Source of the DNA: Bacteroidales bacterium
Lineage (GTDB): Bacteria; Bacteroidota; Bacteroidia; Bacteroidales; 4484-276
Reading direction: 5' to 3'
DNA: 64,000 bases
Assembly: GCA_035647615.1 (NCBI GenBank)
Contig: DASRND010000013.1
Span: 1 to 64,000 of the forward strand
Shown piece by piece: positions 7,262-16,400 of the stretch. Position numbers and translations under genes: made by a program. The notes under the pieces were generated by a model, which was given only the letters and a program-made list of their open reading frames with translations, did not search any database and had not been told where the DNA came from. Numbering within the stretch: position 1 is the first letter of the stretch; each line of letters begins with the position of its first letter.

Positions 7262-7390
7262 GAAACCGGAAATAACAAATGGCTAACGACAAATCGCAAA
7301 TAGTTAATGACTACTAAAGATGGATTTGGGATTTGTCACCCGGGATTTATTTGTCTTTTCATTTTCGTCTTTTATCTTTCATCTTGCCCC
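7262..7390. repeat. Low-complexity quasi-periodic tracts
   Basis: The gene-free stretch between the barrel protein and HMG-CoA lyase contains two imperfect periodic runs. One is of the AACAAAT/GACAAATC type (about 7262-7310); the other is of the TCTTTTCAT type (about 7350-7386). No ORF, promoter box or hairpin stands out. Confidence 0.4.
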
Positions 7391-7404
7391 ACCATAATCC
7401 TCCC

Positions 7405-8301
7405 TTATTCAAATGCAGGTGCAATGGCGTAGGTTTTCACTGCAGTGGAAAAAGCCTTGTCGAAAGCCGCTCTGTCTATTGTTACCGGAATCTGGTTCTG
7501 GTCGCAATACTCGAGGAGGTGGCGCGTGTTGAGATTTCCCACCAGCTCGTAGCCAGACATCGGGCAGCCGCCCAGTCCGCTCATCACACCATCAAAACGA
7601 CGGCATCCTGACCGGTAAGCAGCGTCCACCTTTTCGAACCAGTTGTGCTCGTGGGTATGCAGATGCAGCCCCACATCGGCACAAAGCAATTCGCTTTTGA
7701 TACGACTGAAAACCTCGCCAACCATTTTACCATCGGCCACGCCAATAATATCCGACAGCGCCACCACGTCGATGTCGCGACGGCAAAGCCAATCCATCCA
7801 TTCTATAATCATGTCGATGCTCCATTTGTCGCCGTAAGGATTTCCAAAAGCCATTGAAAGATAAACAAGTAGCTTTTTATTTTTCTGCTGACATAAATTC
7901 TGCAGCGCCTCCACAGTGGCCTGCGCCTGTAGTAAGGTTGAATTGATATTTAATTTGAGAAAGGTCTCAGAAAACGAAAACGGGAATCCCAGATAGGTCA
8001 CCTCGTCGAATGATGCCGCCATGCGGGCGCCTTTCAGATTGCCAATAATGGCCATCAGCTTCGATTCTGTGTGGCTCATGTCCAGCATGCCAATTACTTC
8101 GGCGGTGTCACGCAACTGCGGAATTGCTTTCGGCGACACAAAACTCCCAAAATCGACAATATCGAAACCCACCTGCAGGATGTCGTTGATCAGCTGCGCC
8201 TTTTGGCGGGTAGGAATAAATCGTTTGATGCCCTGCATGGCATCACGGGGCGCTTCAGTGATTCTGATAGGTGTAGCTAATTTTTGAGTTTTCTCTGACA
8301 T
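7405..8301 (-). CDS. Hydroxymethylglutaryl-CoA lyase family protein
   Basis: A 298-residue TIM-barrel enzyme of the HMG-CoA lyase / re-citrate synthase superfamily. It should cleave 3-hydroxy-3-methylglutaryl-CoA to acetoacetate and acetyl-CoA in leucine breakdown. Visible residues are R19 and D20 in APRDAMQG, the metal ligands H213 and H215 in GLHLHTHEHN, catalytic C246 in GLGGCPMSG, and N256 in VGNLNT. All the key positions are present and the length is normal. No other leucine-degradation gene is in the window, so the pathway role is inferred from the family. It lies 222 bp downstream of the NDP-hexose dehydratase gene, separated by a low-complexity tract. Confidence 0.85.
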   Translation of the reverse strand: MSEKTQKLATPIRITEAPRDAMQGIKRFIPTRQKAQLINDILQVGFDIVDFGSFVSPKAIPQLRDTAEVIGMLDMSHTESKLMAIIGNLKGARMAASFDEVTYLGFPFSFSETFLKLNINSTLLQAQATVEALQNLCQQKNKKLLVYLSMAFGNPYGDKWSIDMIIEWMDWLCRRDIDVVALSDIIGVADGKMVGEVFSRIKSELLCADVGLHLHTHEHNWFEKVDAAYRSGCRRFDGVMSGLGGCPMSGYELVGNLNTRHLLEYCDQNQIPVTIDRAAFDKAFSTAVKTYAIAPAFE

Positions 8302-8382
8302 CCGCTTTACATTTTTCTCTTTAACAACAAATAGGAGTGGGAGGTTTAAATTTTAAAACCGAAAATAGAAACCCGGTGGGAA

Positions 8383-8515
8383 ATTCCAAAAAACAATAAG
8401 ACAAGCTCCAAATGAACTTCAATTATCAAAAATCAAAAAGCTACGTTCTGGGGTATTTGTGATTTGGTTTTTGGAGCTTATTTATGATTTGTCCTTTGAT
8501 TTTTGGAGCTTAATT
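8383..8515. repeat. AT-rich tract with repeated TTTTTGGAGCTTA
   Basis: The gap between HMG-CoA lyase and the dehydratase gene carries two direct copies of TTTTTGGAGCTTA (8468-8480 and 8500-8512), with GATTTG/ATTTGT words between them and an inverted half-copy (AGCTCCAAA) at 8404-8412. It looks like another quasi-periodic intergenic tract. There is no coding signal. Confidence 0.5.
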
Positions 8516-8523
8516 GCAAGCTA

Positions 8524-9960
8524 TTAAATAAACCGAATAGCCGCTATCAGGCTGCGGGCTGCAATATTGAGGTAATTGTTGAAACGGATAAACGTCTTCA
8601 TTTGATTTAATGTAATCCACATGTAATCGTCGGGCACTTCCATGGGGAAATCATCGGCAGCCTCGATGATCATGTTGCGGTTTTGTTCCTGATAGAAACG
8701 CCCTCCTTCTTCGCTTTGGTGGGTGTTGTACCAAATTTGATCTGGCTTAGCGGTGAGCACTTCTTCGAGAAACTGAACGTCGTATTCGTTATAACCTTTG
8801 CGGTAATTGCCGGTGAGACATTGCACCGTGGGCGCCAACTCTACAATGTCGAAGTTGCCGGCTTCGAGCTTGGCCTGCACCAAAAAATGATACACGCCAT
8901 TTATTTTTTTAATAATAAAAGCAATGATACCTTCCTGCGAAGCCTGTATCAGCGGCTGATCCCACGACTGCACCTCGCGGTTCCCGATTTCGACATTCAC
9001 ACCTATCACCGAAAAATATTTCCTGTCCTGATGGTAGATATCTTCTTTATCGATAATCCATTTTTTGACCTCCTTAAGCGGGATGCGTTCCACCTCCAGA
9101 TCGTAGAGCGCTTTTTTGCGGGTAATCCACGATATCACCTGTTCGATGTTGTGCAGATGCCGGTCGCGTTCGAGCATCGAAAGCAACAGCCCGGTTTGCC
9201 GCGGCTTGCTGCCGGCGCTAAAGTTGAGCGTTTCGTAAAAGTCGAGCACATCGGGCGGATATTCCCCGAAAGGGATTCCCGAAATTACGGTGCGCGTATC
9301 CATGTTGATCAGGTTGTCGTGCTGCAGCAGGCTCTTGATCTGACCCAGAGTGAGCCAGCAAAAGTTGTCGTGCATCTCCAGGCTTTCCGTTTCCGGAATT
9401 TCTACGATAACGTTGCGGTTGCGCTTTTTCAGAAAACGCGCTCCCTGCTCCGACTGCAACTGGTCGAGCAAAACCGTGACGGGTTTTTCGCCATTAAAAT
9501 ATTCGAGATACAACGGGCGTCTACCGCCGTGCACCTGGCTGTAGTTGCTCCGGGTAGCCTGCAGCGTAGGCGAAAGCTGCACAATGTTGAGGTTGCCCGG
9601 CTCTATCTTGGCCTGCATCAGAAAATACAAAATGCCGTTGACCTTTCGGGTGATGATTCCCAAAAAACCAACCTCCGGCTGATTGATGATGGGCTGCTCC
9701 CACTCGGGAACCTTGCCCCAGTTGGTGCGCACGCGTATGCCTTCTATCGAGAAAAACCGGCCAGTGTCGTGCACCAGATTTCCAGTGGATTCATCAAAAT
9801 GCCAGTTGCGCATCTCCGTAAAGGGAATCTTATGGATTTTTACATGCACAGCTTCATTTTTCTCTTTCATCCAATGGATAAACTTTCCCGAAGGCATGAG
9901 GTCGTTCTCGGTGGTAAGTGCAGATTTGAGAAAAGCGATATTTTTTTGAGCGGTATCCAT
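8524..9960 (-). CDS. NDP-hexose 2,3-dehydratase family protein
   Basis: A 478-residue protein made of two homologous halves. Each carries the same pattern: (I/V)PF or PLxE, W(x)nD, FFSIEG or YFSVIG, WEQP or WDQP, then FLMQAKIEPGN or FLVQAKLEAGN, followed by VQLSPTLQATR or VELAPTVQCLT. This duplicated architecture is typical of enzymes that remove water from NDP-4-keto-6-deoxyhexose on the way to 2,6-dideoxysugars. The ATG at 9960 gives the usual length; the longer frame runs into pbp1A. It starts 11 bp after the PBP1A stop, so it is almost certainly co-transcribed with it. No other deoxysugar gene is in the window. Confidence 0.85.
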   Translation of the reverse strand: MDTAQKNIAFLKSALTTENDLMPSGKFIHWMKEKNEAVHVKIHKIPFTEMRNWHFDESTGNLVHDTGRFFSIEGIRVRTNWGKVPEWEQPIINQPEVGFLGIITRKVNGILYFLMQAKIEPGNLNIVQLSPTLQATRSNYSQVHGGRRPLYLEYFNGEKPVTVLLDQLQSEQGARFLKKRNRNVIVEIPETESLEMHDNFCWLTLGQIKSLLQHDNLINMDTRTVISGIPFGEYPPDVLDFYETLNFSAGSKPRQTGLLLSMLERDRHLHNIEQVISWITRKKALYDLEVERIPLKEVKKWIIDKEDIYHQDRKYFSVIGVNVEIGNREVQSWDQPLIQASQEGIIAFIIKKINGVYHFLVQAKLEAGNFDIVELAPTVQCLTGNYRKGYNEYDVQFLEEVLTAKPDQIWYNTHQSEEGGRFYQEQNRNMIIEAADDFPMEVPDDYMWITLNQMKTFIRFNNYLNIAARSLIAAIRFI

Positions 9961-9971
9961 AATACTTTTTT

Positions 9972-12326
9972 TTAAAACTCGTCGGAGTTGATAAAGATAT
10001 CCTTCGGCGAGGTTTCTTTTTCCTGATTCTGGCAGTCGAGCGAAACGGTTATGGGTATCGATGGCACCTTGAATGGTGTGGGCAGAATATGTAAAGAAGT
10101 ATCGGCGTAAACTTTTTTCATGTAAATACCCCATACCGGCAACGCCAGTCGCGCCCCCTGCCCCATATCGATGGTGCGAAAATGCACGCTGCGTTCTTCG
10201 GCACCCACCCAAACGCCAGTGCTGAGCTGCGGAGTAAGTCCCATAAACCAGCCGTCAGATTGATTTTGGGTAGTTCCTGTTTTGCCGGCTATCTCGTTGT
10301 TGAGACCATAGTGATAGCGCAAACGGCGTCCGGTGCCGGTTTCTACCACGCCCTGCATCAGGTTGAGCATCAGGTAAGCCGTTTGCTCGTCCATCGCTTC
10401 GTTGCTTTCGGGATGAAACATCTCGACGATGTTGCCATATTTATCTTCGATGTGTGTCATAAAATATGGTGTAATATGGATGCCGTCGTTTACGAAAGTA
10501 TTCATGGCGCCCACCATTTCGAAGAGGGAGATGTCAGGAGTTCCCAAAGCGATGGCCGGTACGGCCGGGATGTCGGAAGTGATGCCCATTTTGCGCGTCA
10601 TCTGAATTACCGCCTGTGGCGAGAAGCGCTTCATCAGATAAGCCGACACCCAGTTGATGGAATGCGCCAACGCATATTTCAGGGTCACCATCTCGCCTTC
10701 GCTTTCGCTGGAAGAGTTGCGCGGCGACCAATAGGTGCCGTCGGGCAGCTCGATGCTCACCTGAATGTTGGGCACTTCGGTGCAAGGCGAAAACTCGCCA
10801 CTGGTAGCGCCCTCCTGCATGGCCAGTGTGTAAAGGAAAGGCTTGAAGGTAGAACCCACCTGCCGCTTACTTTGCACCACATGGTCATATTTAAAATAAC
10901 GATAATCGATGCCGCCCACATAGGCGCGCACCTGTCCGGTAGGCGGGTCGACGGACATGAGGCCGGAGTTGAGAAAAAACTTAAAATAACGGATGCTGTC
11001 CATGGGCGAAAGCACTGTATCGATATCGCCCTTCCACGAGAAGACAGTCATGGGAATGGGCGTGGAAAAAGATTCCCGGATAGAATCATCGCTGGCACCC
11101 GAGCGTTTTAGTCCGCGGTAACGCTCGCTGCGCCGCATGCTTTGCTGCATTATTTTATCGATCTCGTCGGCTATGTTGTTATCAAAAACAAAGGGTGCAT
11201 TATTGCGGCCTTTCCAATGGCTGAAAAACTTAGGCTGCACCTCGCCGCCAATGTGTTCTGTTACGGCTTCTTCGGCATATTTTTGCATGCGCGAGTCGAT
11301 GGTGGTATAGATACGAAGCCCGTCGCGATACAGGTCATAAGGTGCTCCATCAGCTTTGAAATGTGTGGCACACCAGCGCGAAAGCTCGCCACGCAGGTAT
11401 TCTTTGAAATAGGTAGCAGTACCAATATTATGATCTGCGCGCTGGAGCTGCAACTCCAAAGGTTTGTCGAACAAGGTGTCGGCCTGTGCCTGCTCCAGGT
11501 AGCCGTATTTTACCATTTGCCTCAGCACAGTGTTGCGGCGCTTCAGCGTTAGGTCGGGACGGCGCACCGGGTTGTAAAGTGATGGGTTTTTGACCATCCC
11601 TACCAACGTGGCGCTCTGTAGCAAATCGAGGTTGGCAGGAGTGGTGCTGAAATAAATACGTGAAGCCGATTTGATGCCCACAGCCAGATTCAGAAAATCA
11701 AATTTGTCGAGATACATGGTGATGATCTCGTCCTTGCTGTAGTATCGTTCGAGCTTTACAGCAATGACCCATTCTTTGAATTTGCGAAAAGCAAGCTGAA
11801 TGATGTTTTGATTGTCGTCGCGCGGAAAGAGATTTTTGGCGAGCTGCTGGGTGATTGTGCTGCCGCCTCCTTTGTCCTGCGCTGTGATGGCTCCAAAAAA
11901 TACACGCCCCAGCGCCTTTACGTCGATGCCGGAATGTTTGAGGAAACGCACATCCTCGGTAACGATAAGCGCGTCGATGAGCTCAGGTGAGATGTCGCGA
12001 TAATTCACACGCGACCGATTTTCGATGTAATAAGTCCCCAACAGCACCGAGTCGACGGAATAAATTTCGGAGGCAAGGAAAGTCTGTGGGTTTTCCAGTT
12101 CATCGAAAGAAGGCATAAAACCAAACCAGCCCCACGAGAAACCGGCAAACATCAGGATGACAAATAGAATAATCGCTGCCAGAATCCCCCACAATATTTT
12201 TACATATTTCCTGATTTTTTGATGTTCCTGCGGATCGTCCCCCGCGCGGGTGGACGAGTTGTAGTGGGAATTGCTGTCACCGGAGCCGGCTGTCATCGAT
12301 GGGTCGTTGTGTTTGTTGTTATTCAT
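9972..12326 (-). CDS. Penicillin-binding protein 1A (bifunctional)
   Basis: A class A penicillin-binding protein of 784 residues that polymerises and cross-links peptidoglycan in the periplasm. A short cytoplasmic tail and a membrane helix (about 43-66) are followed by a GT51 glycosyltransferase with catalytic E124 in VTEDVRFLKHSG and GGSTITQQLAKNLF. The transpeptidase domain has VGSTFKPFLY (SxxK), SINWVSAYL (SxN) and AGKTGTTQNQSDGWF (KTG). All catalytic motifs are intact. It lies downstream of gldH and upstream of the NDP-hexose dehydratase on the same strand. The gene name varies between annotations (mrcA, pbpA, pbp1a). Confidence 0.93.
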   Translation of the reverse strand: MNNNKHNDPSMTAGSGDSNSHYNSSTRAGDDPQEHQKIRKYVKILWGILAAIILFVILMFAGFSWGWFGFMPSFDELENPQTFLASEIYSVDSVLLGTYYIENRSRVNYRDISPELIDALIVTEDVRFLKHSGIDVKALGRVFFGAITAQDKGGGSTITQQLAKNLFPRDDNQNIIQLAFRKFKEWVIAVKLERYYSKDEIITMYLDKFDFLNLAVGIKSASRIYFSTTPANLDLLQSATLVGMVKNPSLYNPVRRPDLTLKRRNTVLRQMVKYGYLEQAQADTLFDKPLELQLQRADHNIGTATYFKEYLRGELSRWCATHFKADGAPYDLYRDGLRIYTTIDSRMQKYAEEAVTEHIGGEVQPKFFSHWKGRNNAPFVFDNNIADEIDKIMQQSMRRSERYRGLKRSGASDDSIRESFSTPIPMTVFSWKGDIDTVLSPMDSIRYFKFFLNSGLMSVDPPTGQVRAYVGGIDYRYFKYDHVVQSKRQVGSTFKPFLYTLAMQEGATSGEFSPCTEVPNIQVSIELPDGTYWSPRNSSSESEGEMVTLKYALAHSINWVSAYLMKRFSPQAVIQMTRKMGITSDIPAVPAIALGTPDISLFEMVGAMNTFVNDGIHITPYFMTHIEDKYGNIVEMFHPESNEAMDEQTAYLMLNLMQGVVETGTGRRLRYHYGLNNEIAGKTGTTQNQSDGWFMGLTPQLSTGVWVGAEERSVHFRTIDMGQGARLALPVWGIYMKKVYADTSLHILPTPFKVPSIPITVSLDCQNQEKETSPKDIFINSDEF

Positions 12327-12405
12327 TTATTTTTTGCAGATTTCGAGCGCCATGGTAGAAATTGTCAAACGATAAAATCATCGTTTTAATATGATGTCAG
12401 TGGGA

Positions 12406-12885
12406 TTATTCGATACGTATTCCTACATCGGCGACACCTTCGAGCACATCCTGCCGCATAGCCTGCTGTAGCGAGAAGGTGTACCTGCCCGCCAGCGGAA
12501 AGCTAAGATTGCGCCGCACCAGAATCTGATTGTCGTGCAACGCTCCAAAACCTTTGCCCAGCCAGTTGCCCTGCGGGTCGGCCAGAATCAGCTCCAGGGT
12601 GTCGCGCGTGCGGTTGTTGTTGGGCAGGCGTGTGGTAAGAAAAAGGTAAAGGTTGCGATAGGCGTAGTCGTCGTTGTTTCGCACGTTGATGTAGAAATTG
12701 TAAAAAGTGTTGGTGTCGGTAACATCTACTTCAAAAACAGCTGCCGAATCTTTGTGCCAGCCATCTGCATGGATGGCCGCCGATTGATCGTAGAGATGAT
12801 CAGTATCGCAGGCCATCAGCGCAAGCAAAATGACGAATAGCAAACCGGTGTAACAGCAGAGAGTTGTCAGTTTTTTAAAGTTCAT
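12406..12885 (-). CDS. gldH: Gliding motility lipoprotein GldH
   Basis: A lipoprotein of 159 residues. The signal peptide ends in a lipobox LLALMAC with C26 as the lipidation site, and the mature part has the GldH pattern: YNFYINVRNNDDYAYRNLYLF, then LADPQGNWLGKGFG and RYTFSLQQAMR. GldH is needed for gliding and type IX secretion in Flavobacterium, but it is also kept in non-gliding Bacteroidota. The ATG at 12885 was preferred over 12912 because a -7 box TAATTTTG at 12923-12930 places the transcript start close to 12916. It heads a leftward group with pbp1A. Confidence 0.88.
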   Translation of the reverse strand: MNFKKLTTLCCYTGLLFVILLALMACDTDHLYDQSAAIHADGWHKDSAAVFEVDVTDTNTFYNFYINVRNNDDYAYRNLYLFLTTRLPNNNRTRDTLELILADPQGNWLGKGFGALHDNQILVRRNLSFPLAGRYTFSLQQAMRQDVLEGVADVGIRIE

Positions 12886-12922
12886 CCTCGTGCAAGTTTT
12901 ATTTTTGATCATTTAAAGGTGG

Positions 12923-12930
12923 CAAAATTA
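12923..12930 (-). promoter_or_regulatory. TAATTTTG -7 box of gldH
   Basis: On the minus strand this reads TAATTTTG, a full match to TAnnTTTG, about 37 nt before the chosen gldH start. It probably drives gldH, pbp1A and the dehydratase gene. Confidence 0.6.
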
Positions 12931-13165
12931 GCCATAATGTTTATTGCTGTTTGGATAACAATGGCAATTGTTTTTGTTTTTCGGAATTGCCCACCTAACG
13001 GTTAAACACCTATTCCTTTCCCGACCTCCGGAGCTTTATCATTGAGGATTTTTATTTGCCCTGATTCAGCATGTAGAATCATGTTCGAAATGTCATTACC
13101 TCCTTACAAATACCAACTTACGGCCTTCGCCGGAGACAATGCCAACTTTTAAAAACAATGATGTG

Positions 13166-13173
13166 TACCTTTG
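13166..13173 (+). promoter_or_regulatory. TACCTTTG -7 box of rocD
   Basis: A perfect TAnnTTTG match 67 nt upstream of the rocD ATG. It also argues against the upstream in-frame start at 13139. The rest of the 355-bp gldH-rocD intergenic region shows no other feature. Confidence 0.55.
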
Positions 13174-13240
13174 CCTGCAAAGTTTTGATTATTTAAAACA
13201 ATCAGAAATCAATCTATTTATTAATAAAAAAGTAAAATTT

Positions 13241-14464
13241 ATGTCAGAAAAAATCACTGCTCAGATGGCGATGGATTTGGAAGATAAGTATGGTGCACAC
13301 AATTATCATCCGCTACCAGTAGTATTAAATCGTGGCGAAGGCGCCTATGTATGGGACGTTGATGGGAAGCGCTATTTCGATTTTCTGTCGGCTTATTCTG
13401 CCGTCAACCAGGGTCACTGCCATCCGCACATCATCAAGGCACTCACCGATCAGGCAAAAACCCTTACGCTCACTTCACGTGCATTTTACAACGATGCATT
13501 GGGTCCTTACGAAAAATATGTGACCGAATATTTTGGGTACGACAAAGTGTTGCCGATGAACACCGGCGCTGAAGCCGACGAAACAGCCATCAAACTGTGC
13601 CGCAAATGGGCTTATGAAAAGAAAGGCGTAGAAGCCAACAAAGCCAAGATCATCGTTTGCGAAGGAAACTTCCACGGCCGTACCGTGACCATCATCTCCA
13701 TGTCGACCGATCCGGATGCCAGAGGCGGCTTTGGCCCCTACACTCCCGGCTTTGAAGTAATCCCCTACAACGATCTGGAAGCTTTGCGCAAAGCACTGGA
13801 AGATGACAACGTAGCTGGTTTTCTGGTTGAGCCTATTCAGGGCGAAGCAGGAGTGTATGTTCCGGAAGATGGCTATCTGAAAAAAGCTTACGACATGTGC
13901 AAAGAGCGCAACGTGCTTTTTATTGCTGACGAGGTACAAACCGGCCTCGCCCGCACAGGACGCATGCTGGCTTGCGATCACGAAGGTGTTCGCCCCGACA
14001 TTCTTATCCTGGGCAAAGCCCTTTCGGGTGGTACATTCCCCGTTTCGGCAGTACTTTGCGACGACGAAATTATGATGGTGATAAAACCCGGACAGCATGG
14101 CTCTACTTTCGGCGGAAACCCCATAGCTGCTAAGGTAGCAATGGCAGCCCTGGAAGTGATTAAAAACGAAAAACTCTGCGAACGCGCTGAGAAGCTTGGC
14201 AAGATTTTCCGCCAGGAGCTGAAAAATATGAAATCGGACATGATAAGTGTAGTGCGCGGCAAAGGCCTGCTCAACGCTATCATCATAGAACCTAAGAATG
14301 GCAAGGAAGCCTGGGACGTATGTGTGAAGATGGCAGAAAATGGCCTGCTCGCCAAGCCAACACATCAGCACATCATCCGTTTTGCTCCGCCGCTCATCAT
14401 CACCGAAGAGCAACTGCACGAAGCACTCGCTATCATCCGCAAATCGATAGAAAGCTTCGCATAA
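13241..14464 (+). CDS. rocD: Ornithine--oxo-acid aminotransferase
   Basis: A PLP-dependent class III aminotransferase of 407 residues that converts ornithine and a 2-oxo acid to glutamate-5-semialdehyde, linking arginine and proline metabolism. Diagnostic parts are [12 protein letters not shown] near residue 52, [13 protein letters not shown] at 106-118, GNFHGRT near 142, D230 in [15 protein letters not shown], and the PLP lysine K259 in [16 protein letters not shown]. The NTGAEA(D/V)E signature separates ornithine aminotransferases from acetylornithine enzymes fairly well. The ATG at 13241 gives the normal length. Confidence 0.92.
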   Translation: MSEKITAQMAMDLEDKYGAHNYHPLPVVLNRGEGAYVWDVDGKRYFDFLSAYSAVNQGHCHPHIIKALTDQAKTLTLTSRAFYNDALGPYEKYVTEYFGYDKVLPMNTGAEADETAIKLCRKWAYEKKGVEANKAKIIVCEGNFHGRTVTIISMSTDPDARGGFGPYTPGFEVIPYNDLEALRKALEDDNVAGFLVEPIQGEAGVYVPEDGYLKKAYDMCKERNVLFIADEVQTGLARTGRMLACDHEGVRPDILILGKALSGGTFPVSAVLCDDEIMMVIKPGQHGSTFGGNPIAAKVAMAALEVIKNEKLCERAEKLGKIFRQELKNMKSDMISVVRGKGLLNAIIIEPKNGKEAWDVCVKMAENGLLAKPTHQHIIRFAPPLIITEEQLHEALAIIRKSIESFA

Positions 14465-14596
14465 AGTTTTGTAAGCAGGTGTATGGCGTACTAATTTCCG
14501 AGGCCCATCGACGTAACGGCTACATTATCAGCATTAAAAGAATATTAATACAGATATTGTAAGGGAATGGAAAAAAGAACCACTGCAAAACAATGC

Positions 14597-14604
14597 TACT
14601 TTTG
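14597..14604 (+). promoter_or_regulatory. TACTTTTG -7 box of trxA
   Basis: A TAnnTTTG match. The predicted transcript start, about 14611, supports translation from the ATG at 14641 and not the one at 14617. Confidence 0.6.
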
Positions 14605-14640
14605 GCAACAGTTTAAATGGACCTCAAAAACATAATTACG

Positions 14641-14958
14641 ATGGCTTTAGAATTCACAGACGCTAATTTTAACGAACAAGTATTACAATCCAACCAACCT
14701 GTTATTGTTGATTTTTGGGCCGAATGGTGTGGCCCCTGCCGTATGGTAGGCCCCGTAGTGGAAGAAATCGGCAAAGAATACGAAGGTAAAGTAAAAGTTG
14801 GAAAAGTAGATGTCGACAATAACCCGGGTACCGCAGCAAAATTTGGTATCCGCAATATCCCCACCATTTTGTTTTTCAAAGGAGGGCAAATCGTCGATAA
14901 ACAAGTGGGTGCCGTAGCCAAACAAGTTTTGATTAAGAAGCTCGAAGCACACATGTAA
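14641..14958 (+). CDS. trxA: Thioredoxin
   Basis: A 105-residue cytosolic thioredoxin, the general dithiol donor for reductases and protein disulfides. The active site is WAEWCGPCRM with C30 and C33. The cis-proline lies in IRNIPTILFFKGG, and the buried aspartate in VIVDFWAEW. Length and motifs are standard for TrxA. The start at 14641 matches the family N-terminus; an in-frame ATG at 14617 would sit only a few bases past the expected transcript start. A strong terminator follows at 14996-15036, so the gene is probably monocistronic. Confidence 0.95.
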   Translation: MALEFTDANFNEQVLQSNQPVIVDFWAEWCGPCRMVGPVVEEIGKEYEGKVKVGKVDVDNNPGTAAKFGIRNIPTILFFKGGQIVDKQVGAVAKQVLIKKLEAHM

Positions 14959-14995
14959 AATTGTTCTACACCTGCAAGAACGGGTGTCTCAAAGA

Positions 14996-15036
14996 AAACA
15001 GCATGACCTAATATTATGGCCATGCTGTTTTTTTTT
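14996..15036 (+). terminator. Rho-independent terminator after trxA
   Basis: A 10-bp stem AAACAGCATG/CATGCTGTTT with a 15-nt loop, followed by a run of T. Confidence 0.85.
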
Positions 15037-15052
15037 ACTTTATGCTGTAGAA

Positions 15053-15232
15053 AGTCACGCCGTGAATAACTCCAGGCAGAAGTACGAATGTTTGGAATTT
15101 CCGTTTCAGGCTTAACAGAATTCACGGTGTGACTGGTTCGTGCTTTTGATAGTCATGCCGTGAATAACTCCAGGCAGAAGTACGAATGTTTGGAACTTCT
15201 GGTTCTACCCTAAAAGGATTTACCGTGTGACT
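15053..15232. repeat. Two tandem 82-bp inverted-repeat elements
   Basis: Unit 1 (15053-15134) and unit 2 (15151-15232) are each exactly 82 bp, offset by 98 bp. The first 40 or so bases are nearly identical (GTGAATAACTCCAGGCAGAA and GTACGAATGTTTGGAA in both). Each unit begins with AGTCAYGCCGTGAAT and ends with a near reverse complement of it, 14 of 15 paired in unit 1. The middles diverge while the arms stay complementary, which points to a folded or recognised structure. The stretch is noncoding, between the trxA terminator and the DUF58 gene. Confidence 0.75.
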
Positions 15233-15325
15233 GCTCAACGGGAACTAAACTGCCCCGCCCATCGTTTATAGTGAAAGCCGTATGTTTGCTGACAATTATT
15301 TATTAAAATAACCTCATCCTACAAC

Positions 15326-16261
15326 GTGGAAAACACAATAGACATCAACAAGCTGCAGGAGTTTGCCTCGCTCGAGCTGATAGCAAAACAAGTAGTGGAA
15401 GGATTTATCACGGGTCTTCACAAAAGCCCGTTTCATGGCTTCTCGGTAGAGTTTGCCGAACACCGGCTCTACAACACCGGCGAAAGCACCAAGCACATCG
15501 ACTGGAAACTATACGGGCGTACCGACCGCTACTATGTGAAACGATACGAAGAAGAAACCAACCTGCGCTGCCAGATTATCATCGACAACTCCTCATCGAT
15601 GTATTTTCCGCTGGTAGATAATCCCAGCCTGAATAATCCCAATAAAATCGTTTTTTCGATTTATGCCGCCGCTGCCCTGATGAACCTACTCAGAAAACAA
15701 CGCGATGCTGTGGGACTTTCGCTGTTTTCCGACACTGTGGAACAACATACTGCTGCACGCTCCACATCTACTCATATCAAATTTTTGTATGCGGAGCTGG
15801 AACGACTGCTGCATCCTGCTGCTGGAAGCAAACAGAAAAAAACAATGGCCGCCGACGCCATACATCAAATCTCTGAAAATATCCACAAACGCTCGCTGGT
15901 AATCATTTTTTCTGACATGTTTGAGAGCACTGCCCGCAACGAGGAGCTTTTCTCGGCGCTGCAACACTTGCGGCACAACATGCACGAAGTGGTTCTATTT
16001 CATGTTACGGATTATCAAAAAGAAATCGAATTCGACTACGACAACCGCCCCTACAAGTTTATTGATATGGAAGATGGCCGTGAGATAAAAATCCATCCCC
16101 ATGAAGTGCGCGCCCAATATGTGAAATCAACCGGTGAGTTTAGAAAAGAGCTGGAGCTTCGCTGTGGCCAGTATCAGATCGATTTTATTGATGCTGATAT
16201 TCACAAAGGCTTTCGCCAGATACTGATGCCATATCTGCTGAAGCGCGTAAGGATGCACTAA
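15326..16261 (+). CDS. DUF58 domain-containing protein
   Basis: A 311-residue DUF58 protein. It carries the signature HIDWKLYGRTDRYYVKRYEEE (about 57-76), followed by a von Willebrand A-like fold whose metal-site motif reads IIDNSSSM. Such proteins usually sit beside MoxR ATPases and are thought to help assemble or activate periplasmic complexes, but no moxR is next door here. The start is a GTG at 15326; no earlier ATG is in frame. Upstream lies a pair of 82-bp palindromic elements. The family call is firm; the role is not known. Confidence 0.85.
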   Translation: MENTIDINKLQEFASLELIAKQVVEGFITGLHKSPFHGFSVEFAEHRLYNTGESTKHIDWKLYGRTDRYYVKRYEEETNLRCQIIIDNSSSMYFPLVDNPSLNNPNKIVFSIYAAAALMNLLRKQRDAVGLSLFSDTVEQHTAARSTSTHIKFLYAELERLLHPAAGSKQKKTMAADAIHQISENIHKRSLVIIFSDMFESTARNEELFSALQHLRHNMHEVVLFHVTDYQKEIEFDYDNRPYKFIDMEDGREIKIHPHEVRAQYVKSTGEFRKELELRCGQYQIDFIDADIHKGFRQILMPYLLKRVRMH

Positions 16262-16400
16262 ATATTTGGAAGAAATTTTAAAAGGCAATAATTCAAAATC
16301 CAAAGTGTCTCCTTGATTTTGAAAACACTTTTGTGACTAGTGTTAAAACTCAATTTTTCAAAAAAGTACTATTGACCTGTACTGCGGAGCTGATTCCCTT

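Noticed and set aside
8683-9975. 430-codon ORF opposite the NDP-hexose dehydratase gene
   Set aside because: The minus-strand reading has a clear duplicated enzyme domain; the opposite frame is a shadow without recognisable motifs.
12912-12914. Upstream ATG for gldH
   Set aside because: It would lie almost at the predicted transcript start given the -7 box at 12923-12930.
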